11,310 nucleotides of DNA from Bacteroidetes bacterium UBA4408 (GTDB lineage: Bacteria; Bacteroidota; Bacteroidia; UBA4408): positions 1-11,310 of the forward strand of contig DGQS01000243.1 of assembly GCA_002389785.1 (NCBI GenBank). The letters are read 5' to 3'. Positions 6,209 through 11,310 of this stretch are shown here, one piece after another. The notes below the pieces were generated by a model, which saw nothing but the letters and a program-made list of their open reading frames with translations, ran no database searches and was not told where the DNA came from. The position numbers and the translations under genes are program-made. The first letter of the stretch is position 1, and each line of letters opens with the position of its first letter.

Positions 6209-8404
6209 ATGAAAAAATACTTATACCTTTTATCTTTTACCTTATTTTTTTCTATCCCTTTGCTGCACGCTCAATATTGCATTGCACCGCATTTGTCTAC
6301 TTGTAATGCGGCCGACAATATTAATGAAGTATTAATCTATGGTTCGAGCGCGACACTTGTTAATTCAGGGAGTGGTTGTGGTTCGGCCAATGGTAATGCT
6401 TATAGTATTTACCCATATCCTGCATATTCCACCAGCCTTCAAACCGGTTTATCTGCAACGGTTGTAATAACAACAACAGCTAATAACAACATTTCTTTAT
6501 GGATTGATTATGATCACAATGCTACTTTTGATAGTTATGAATGGACTGAAATAACTGCTAGTTCTGTTGCGAATAGTCCAACTTATGCAACGGTTGTTGT
6601 GCCATTAACTGCACTTACGGGTGCTACCGGTTTACGCATTCGTTCTCGATTAGCCGGAAATCCAAACGCTGCAACTGATGCCTGCACTACCTTTGGAAGC
6701 GGAGAAACTGAAGATTACACAATTGACATCATTGGTGGGCCTCCAAATGATTTGTTTGCAAATGCTCAATTAATTACCGCTAGTACTACTTGTAATGCGG
6801 TGTTGGGTTCATTGGAAAACTGCACTCAGGATATTTCCTTTTTTACTTGCAACGGTTTCTCTCAATCTGTAGCTGAAGTATGGTATAAATTCATAGCCGA
6901 TTCATCCGTAGTTGAAATACAAGCAAATGGAACAGGAGCCTTATTGCCAATGATTAGTCTATGGGAAAACCTAACCACATTTATTACTTGTGCGCAAGCT
7001 CCCGCAGGCGGAATTGGTCAAGCAAGCATGGTGGTCTCGGGATTGGTACCCGGTAACACTTACTACATAGCTGTAGCAAGCCCAATATTTTCAATAGATT
7101 ATGATTTTTATATCTGTGTAAAAAATAAAAAATCAACACTTGCCGATGTAACTATTGACCTAGATATTACTCCTGCGGTTAATGCCGGAATTTATCAAGG
7201 AGGATCACCTGATATTGTTGGTTCATTTAATGGTTTTAATCCTGCAGCCGCGGATGATATGTACTCAATTGGAGGTTATAATTTTCGTAAAACGTATACC
7301 ACTTTTGCACAAGGCGATACCATATCCTTTAAATTCAGAATCAACCACAATTGGTCGACCTTTGAAGCCACCTCTTCGCGAAGTTATGTTGTAAACGATG
7401 GTGATACGCTAAAGTGTATTTGGGACTCTGCGTCATTTACTGTTGTTGACGTTACAATAAAACGTCCAATAACATTTCGTGTTAACATGAACAATGAAAT
7501 TGTTTCTCCAAATGGAGTGTATATGGTAGGAAATTTTAATAATTACGATGCTGATTCTACATTGATGTCGCCCATTGGAAATGGAGTATATGAAGCTGTA
7601 GTTGATCTAGACACCTCTTCTTTTATACGTTATAGATATGTAAATGGCCTTTCTGTTTCTGCTGCCGAAACGGTTCCTTTAGCTTGTGGATTAAGTAACG
7701 TAGGAGGTTTCAATGAACGATTTTTAGATGTACCCGAAAATGCTGATACTTTACCAACAGTTTGTTTTAATGAATGTGCCAATTGTATAGGGTATGCTGC
7801 AATTGGATTTCGAGTTGATTTAAGTGGTTTTCTTCCTGTTTCTCCCAATGGTGTGCACATTGCAGGAAATTTTAACGGTTGGGATTATGGTGCAAATGCA
7901 ATGACATCAATTGGAGGCAATGTGTATGAAACAGTTTTGAATTTAGATACAACTACTTCTATTCGATACAAATTTGTAAATGGAAATCAGGCTGCTGATG
8001 CAGAAGTTGTTCCTGCTGCTTGCGGTATAATTCAAGGATCGGGAGGCTATAAACGATTTTTTGATGTTACTGAAACAGCTGCTACTTTACCCAACGCCTG
8101 CTTTAGCTTATGTCAAAGTGGAAACTGTGCACTGTCGGTAGTTGCACAAGACCAAAATGAAACTTCCGTTTACTTTGATGCAGGAAGAAATGAAATAGTA
8201 ATTAAGTCGAATCAACCGGAAGCCTTTCAAAGTATTTCGCTTTTTGCTATCACCGGTAAATTGGTGAAATCGAACAATGTTGCTAATTTAAATAAGGGGA
8301 GCGGTTTTAGTTTCGATGCAACAACACTTCCCGATGGAGTTTATTTTGTATCCCTAAATGGCACAACAATGAGGCAAACAAAAAAACTCAGCATTAGTCG
8401 CTAA
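6209..8404 (+). CDS. Secreted multidomain surface protein with GEVED domain and T9SS sorting domain
   Basis: This 731-residue exported protein has no recognised enzymatic motif. The order is: a Sec signal peptide (1-21, cleavage likely at LHA|Q); a GEVED-type domain (about 23-176) with WIDYDHNATFDSYEW (98-112) and the closing GSGETEDYTI (163-172); a PPND-type module starting PPNDLFANAQLI (178-189) and running to about 305; three beta-sandwich modules resembling carbohydrate-binding or Ig-like E-set domains (about 313-412, 421-526, 532-640), each with a VGSFNGF or GNFN(G/N) turn; and a C-terminal type IX sorting domain (about 650-731) with ISLFAITGKLVKS and LPDGVYFVSL, ending KKLSISR. T9SS carries such proteins across the outer membrane and removes the sorting domain, attaching many to surface lipopolysaccharide. 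Modules 2 and 3 are a recent-looking duplication with shared cysteines. Adhesion or glycan binding is a guess from module type. It is divergent from the phosphatase gene. Confidence 0.9.
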   Translation: MKKYLYLLSFTLFFSIPLLHAQYCIAPHLSTCNAADNINEVLIYGSSATLVNSGSGCGSANGNAYSIYPYPAYSTSLQTGLSATVVITTTANNNISLWIDYDHNATFDSYEWTEITASSVANSPTYATVVVPLTALTGATGLRIRSRLAGNPNAATDACTTFGSGETEDYTIDIIGGPPNDLFANAQLITASTTCNAVLGSLENCTQDISFFTCNGFSQSVAEVWYKFIADSSVVEIQANGTGALLPMISLWENLTTFITCAQAPAGGIGQASMVVSGLVPGNTYYIAVASPIFSIDYDFYICVKNKKSTLADVTIDLDITPAVNAGIYQGGSPDIVGSFNGFNPAAADDMYSIGGYNFRKTYTTFAQGDTISFKFRINHNWSTFEATSSRSYVVNDGDTLKCIWDSASFTVVDVTIKRPITFRVNMNNEIVSPNGVYMVGNFNNYDADSTLMSPIGNGVYEAVVDLDTSSFIRYRYVNGLSVSAAETVPLACGLSNVGGFNERFLDVPENADTLPTVCFNECANCIGYAAIGFRVDLSGFLPVSPNGVHIAGNFNGWDYGANAMTSIGGNVYETVLNLDTTTSIRYKFVNGNQAADAEVVPAACGIIQGSGGYKRFFDVTETAATLPNACFSLCQSGNCALSVVAQDQNETSVYFDAGRNEIVIKSNQPEAFQSISLFAITGKLVKSNNVANLNKGSGFSFDATTLPDGVYFVSLNGTTMRQTKKLSISR
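7469..8128 (+). repeat. Tandem pair of about 112-residue modules within the T9SS protein
   Basis: Residues 421-526 and 532-640 align with an offset of 112 residues (336 nt) and one single-residue indel near the start. Shared features are SPNGV, GNFN, the YE(A/T)V strand, the RY(R/K)(Y/F)VNG strand, and three cysteines at identical spacing (C493/C605, C519/C631, C523/C635), plus a fourth displaced by two residues (C526/C640). The cysteines probably form disulphides outside the cell (inference). A more diverged copy at residues 313-412 keeps the GSFNGF turn but lacks the cysteine set. Confidence 0.85.
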
Positions 8405-8477
8405 GTATTTTGCACTATACAGATTGCTGTTTGCTTTACTAAAAGTTGTTTTCGTAAGAAAATAAGAAGGATTAATT

Positions 8478-9200
8478 TTAAAAAACCATTCCTTTCATTT
8501 TACCGAAGTACATAACAATTCCGGCCTTTACAAAAATTTTTTGTGCTTGCGCAAGGTAAACTGCTTCATTGGAATAGGAACTACGCGCTACCAATTCCGG
8601 ATAAGGTCTATTGATGAATAATGCTTTGATATAGTAATCTATAATCAATGCTTTGCGCAAATGATTTTCAGACATGCAGCCTATACCAATCAAGTACCGT
8701 GTTAAGTATGTTGAATTATTAAGATCAAAAGTTACTACATCATTTCTGTTTTTGAACTGCATTGAAAATTGAGCATAATTTCCTGAGTAATTTGTGTTTT
8801 GGGCATCTCTGTAAAATCCGGTTATAGCCGATCTTAAGTAGGCAAAATCAATGAGTACTCCATAAAGTTGTAATTTCGTTTTGTGTTGGAAAGGCAAATA
8901 GTTTAGTTCTATACCGCCAAGTCGTTGCTCGTAATGTATTTTGGCTTTGTTTAATTCGTCCTTAAACCTTAGCCGCTGATATCCACCCTCTCCATAGAAA
9001 TGAATGTTGAATTTTTTAACCAATTTTAGTTTTACATTGGCATTGAAACCAGGATTTAACAAGGATGGCTGCGCTTTAATTCCTGCAATTGAAGTTGAAA
9101 CAAAAAACAACGAATTGTTCACTCCTATGCCAAAACGTATTTGAGCAGTTGCAGCATAACTAGCTAGAAAACAAAAACAACCGATTAAAAGTCGAATCAT
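8478..9200 (-). CDS. Probable outer-membrane beta-barrel protein, function unknown
   Basis: The 240-residue product starts with a clear Sec signal peptide (1-19, cleavage at ATA|Q). The rest is rich in alternating polar and hydrophobic strands, for example NVKLKLVKKFNIHFYGEGGY (55-74), GIELNYLPF (96-104) and KLQLYGVLIDFAYL (109-122), and it ends KAGIVMYFGKMKGMVF with a terminal phenylalanine, typical of outer-membrane barrels recognised by BamA. Length and pattern fit the small 8- to 10-stranded barrel families common in Bacteroidota, but I do not recognise a specific family and no ligand can be proposed. It is transcribed away from mfd and converges with the T9SS cargo gene, with 73 nt between the stops and no convincing terminator. 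ATG at 9200 is the natural start because the signal peptide follows directly. Barrel nature is likely, identity unknown. Confidence 0.72.
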   Translation of the reverse strand: MIRLLIGCFCFLASYAATAQIRFGIGVNNSLFFVSTSIAGIKAQPSLLNPGFNANVKLKLVKKFNIHFYGEGGYQRLRFKDELNKAKIHYEQRLGGIELNYLPFQHKTKLQLYGVLIDFAYLRSAITGFYRDAQNTNYSGNYAQFSMQFKNRNDVVTFDLNNSTYLTRYLIGIGCMSENHLRKALIIDYYIKALFINRPYPELVARSSYSNEAVYLAQAQKIFVKAGIVMYFGKMKGMVF

Positions 9201-9266
9201 TTTAAGTCAACGATTGAAATAGAAATTTATTGTTTTAAAAAATAAATACTTGAAACGTAAAATTTT

Positions 9267-9295
9267 TAAAATTAAGCGAGTTGCTTTCAAACAAA
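9267..9295 (-). promoter_or_regulatory. Weak candidate promoter for the beta-barrel gene
   Basis: On the minus strand, TTTG (9295-9292) is followed after 17 nt by TAATTTTA (9274-9267), matching TTTG, 17-23 nt, TAnnTTTG except for the final base. Transcription would start near 9262, giving a leader of about 60 nt before the ATG at 9200. The AT-rich context makes chance matches easy. Confidence 0.25.
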
Positions 9296-9318
9296 GACTT
9301 ATATTTTATTTTTAGTCT

Positions 9319-9326
9319 TAGCTTTG
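9319..9326 (+). promoter_or_regulatory. Candidate -7 element for mfd
   Basis: TAGCTTTG matches the Bacteroidota -7 consensus TAnnTTTG exactly and lies 53 nt upstream of the mfd ATG. No TTTG is found at the expected -33 distance, so only half of the promoter is supported. Confidence 0.3.
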
Positions 9327-9379
9327 TGTACCTTTGAAGCCTTAAAATCTATCAGCAGCTTATTTCCGATCAACAACAC

Positions 9380-11310
9380 ATGACGATTAATGACTTAGTA
9401 AGTGCTTATCGTAAAAGCGATATAACCACCCGTATAATTTCGGGAATTACTTCCAATCCTACACTAAAAATTCAATTAAAGGGCGCGATTGGTTCTTCCG
9501 TTTCATTTATTGCTGCTGCTGTATTTGCTGAAAGTCAAAAAAATCAATTGTTCATTTTTAGCGATAAAGAAGAAGCCGCTTATTTTTTAAACGATATTGA
9601 AAATTTAACTGGCGATAAAAATTGTCTCTATTTTCCCCCTTCTTATAAAAAACCATACGACCCTGAGGCTATTGACAATGCTAATATTTTGCTGAGAGCT
9701 GAAGTACTCAACACCCTCAACAAAAGTTCAAAGCCTTGCATTGTTGTTAGCTACCCTGAAGCGCTCGCCGAAAAAGTAGTTACTAAAAAGCACTTAACTA
9801 AAAACACCATGGAACTGAAGCCGGGTGAGCAAGTTAGTTTGGAGTTTATGATGGACCTATTGCACGAATTTGGTTTCGAACGAATGGACTATGTGATTGA
9901 ACCCGGACAATATTCAGTGAGAGGTGGAATTGTAGACGTATTTTCATTTTCGAACGACCATCCTTATCGAATTGAATTATTGGGAAATGAAGTAGATTCA
10001 ATTCGAAGTTTTGATGTTGTTAGCCAATTATCCATTGCCAATTTTGCAAAAATTGCAATCGTTCCAAATGTTCAGGAAAAAATATTACACGAACACCGTG
10101 AATCTTTTCTAGATTTTTTATCAAATGAAACAATTATTTGGACCCGTGATATTGATTTTTGTGCCGAACGAATTCAGAAAGAATTTGAACACGCAAGTGA
10201 AGCCTATCAAAAAATTTCAACCCTTATCGAACAGCTTCCTCCAGAGGAATTATTTATTGATGATGCATCATTCTTAGCTTCTTGCAAAAAAATGCAAGTG
10301 GTTGAACTATCCTCAAAAACTCGTTTTCAAAGCAACCAGGTTATCACCTGTAACTTTTCTCCTCAACCTAATTTCAATAAAAACTTTGAGTTGCTTATTG
10401 CTAATTTGAGAGAAAATGCAGCTAAAAAAATTAAGAATATTTTATTCGCCGATACTGCTAAACAAACTGAACGAATTTATGCCATTCTTGAAGATGTAAA
10501 AGCCAATAAAGGACCTAAATTCTCTGCTGATGAAGTGAGCCCAATTTTACTTTCAATTCATGAAGGATTTATTGACCGCGACTTACAACTTGCCTGTTAT
10601 ACCGATCATCAGATTTTTGACAGGTATCACCGTTATAAAATAAAAAGTAATAACAACAATAAACAAGCTATTACGCTTAAAGAACTCGGTGCCCTGCAAC
10701 CCGGCGATTTCATTACGCACATCGATCATGGTGTGGGAAGATTTGCAGGACTCGAAAAAATTGATGTCAATGGTAAGCCCCAAGAAGCAATACGTTTGGT
10801 TTACAAAGACAACGATATTTTATACATCAGTATTCATTCACTTCACCGTATTTCGAAATTTTCAGGAGCTGAAGGAACCACGCCTAAAATTAACAAACTA
10901 GGCTCAAATGCATGGGCAACTTTAAAGCAAAAAACAAAATCCAAAGTAAAAGAAATTGCCTTTGATTTAATAAGACTTTACGCTAAACGCAAAGCTCAAA
11001 AAGGTTTTGAATTTATGCCCGATACCTATTTACAAACCGAATTAGAAGCAAGTTTTATTTATGAAGATACCCCCGATCAAGAGAAGGCTACAGCTGCACT
11101 AAAAAAAGACATGGAAAGTTCTTATCCAATGGATCGCTTAATATGTGGGGATGTTGGATTTGGGAAAACAGAAGTTGCAATTCGTGCTGCATTCAAAGCA
11201 GTAAACGACAGTAAACAAGTGGCAGTGCTGGTTCCAACTACTATACTTGCACTCCAACATTATAAAACGTTTAGCGAACGATTAAAAGATTTTCCCTGTA
11301 AAGTTGATTA
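9380..11310 (+). CDS. mfd: Transcription-repair coupling factor Mfd, N-terminal 643 residues (cut by window edge)
   Basis: Mfd is a DNA translocase that recognises RNA polymerase stalled at DNA damage, pushes it off the template and recruits UvrA to start nucleotide excision repair. The frame is open from the ATG at 9380 to the window end. Visible parts are the UvrB-like N-terminal region with FPPSYKKPYDPEAIDNANIL (near 85-105) and GQYSVRGGIVDVF (176-188), which belongs to the UvrA-binding module; the CarD-like RNA-polymerase-interacting domain starting GDFITHIDHGVGRFAGLE (442-459); and the start of the RecG-like motor with YEDTPDQ (561-567), Walker A GDVGFGKTE (590-598) and motif Ia VPTTILALQH. 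Full-length Mfd is about 1,100-1,150 residues, so the rest of the helicase and the C-terminal regulatory domain are missing. The start is supported by the immediate family-like N-terminus and the absence of an upstream in-frame start codon. It is divergent from the beta-barrel gene across 179 bp. Confidence 0.97.
   Translation, partial: MTINDLVSAYRKSDITTRIISGITSNPTLKIQLKGAIGSSVSFIAAAVFAESQKNQLFIFSDKEEAAYFLNDIENLTGDKNCLYFPPSYKKPYDPEAIDNANILLRAEVLNTLNKSSKPCIVVSYPEALAEKVVTKKHLTKNTMELKPGEQVSLEFMMDLLHEFGFERMDYVIEPGQYSVRGGIVDVFSFSNDHPYRIELLGNEVDSIRSFDVVSQLSIANFAKIAIVPNVQEKILHEHRESFLDFLSNETIIWTRDIDFCAERIQKEFEHASEAYQKISTLIEQLPPEELFIDDASFLASCKKMQVVELSSKTRFQSNQVITCNFSPQPNFNKNFELLIANLRENAAKKIKNILFADTAKQTERIYAILEDVKANKGPKFSADEVSPILLSIHEGFIDRDLQLACYTDHQIFDRYHRYKIKSNNNNKQAITLKELGALQPGDFITHIDHGVGRFAGLEKIDVNGKPQEAIRLVYKDNDILYISIHSLHRISKFSGAEGTTPKINKLGSNAWATLKQKTKSKVKEIAFDLIRLYAKRKAQKGFEFMPDTYLQTELEASFIYEDTPDQEKATAALKKDMESSYPMDRLICGDVGFGKTEVAIRAAFKAVNDSKQVAVLVPTTILALQHYKTFSERLKDFPCKVD

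Noticed and set aside
8449..8462. Small hairpin TTTTC-GTAA-GAAAA between the convergent T9SS and beta-barrel genes, considered as a shared terminator.
   Set aside because: The stem is only 5 bp and nearly all A-T, and no T-run follows on the plus strand. Too weak to call.
9295..9319. Short inverted repeat AAGACT / AGTCTT flanking the region just before the mfd -7 element.
   Set aside because: The arms are 6 bp and do not extend; chance is likely in AT-rich DNA.
11186..11260. Leucine in place of the usual glutamine in Mfd motif Ia (TTILALQH rather than LAQQH), considered as a defect.
   Set aside because: This position varies in the family and the neighbouring QH and Walker A residues are intact, so a functional defect is not supported.
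1..11310. Search for a novel defence system, mobile element, CRISPR array or gene cassette.
   Set aside because: Every long reading frame is a housekeeping, transport, signalling or surface gene. No transposase, integrase, direct-repeat array, tRNA attachment site or abrupt composition shift was seen.

Overview
This window reads as ordinary chromosome of a member of the Bacteroidota. The evidence is a type IX secretion (T9SS) cargo protein with a C-terminal sorting domain, GEVED and PPND-type surface modules, an AT-rich composition, genes without Shine-Dalgarno sequences, and several promoters of the Bacteroidota form TTTG / N17-23 / TAnnTTTG. A genus cannot be named from what is visible. No tRNA, rRNA, CRISPR array, insertion sequence or phage gene was seen.

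Layout. 1-1705 (minus strand): the ferrous iron uptake operon feoA-feoB. feoB runs off the left edge, and only its first 469 codons are present. It starts at GTG, just after a tiny in-frame ORF that ends in a stop. A 21-bp perfect palindrome sits between a good feoA promoter and the feoA start codon and looks like the operator of a metal-responsive repressor. 1706-2014: divergent intergenic region. 2015-4057 (plus strand): fbp (class I fructose-1,6-bisphosphatase), followed 6 nt later and in the same frame by a DinB-like four-helix protein starting at GTG, then an AHSA1/SRPBCC protein. 4059-6137 (minus strand): a membrane-anchored TPR sensor fused to a SpoIIE/PP2C-type serine phosphatase. It ends one base from the SRPBCC gene. 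6209-8404 (plus strand): a 731-residue secreted multidomain protein with a T9SS sorting domain. 8478-9200 (minus strand): a probable outer-membrane beta-barrel protein of unknown function. 9380-11310 (plus strand): mfd, the transcription-repair coupling factor, cut by the right edge after 643 codons.

How they work together. feoA and feoB form one functional unit. fbp and the DinB-like gene are probably co-transcribed and perhaps translationally coupled. The phosphatase and the T9SS cargo gene diverge from a 71-bp region whose predicted promoters overlap. The other genes are housekeeping or single-function neighbours with no evident shared pathway. I found no convincing new multi-gene system. 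The observations most worth following are the feoAB operator, the feoB start region, the fbp/DinB junction and the phosphatase without visible partner genes.
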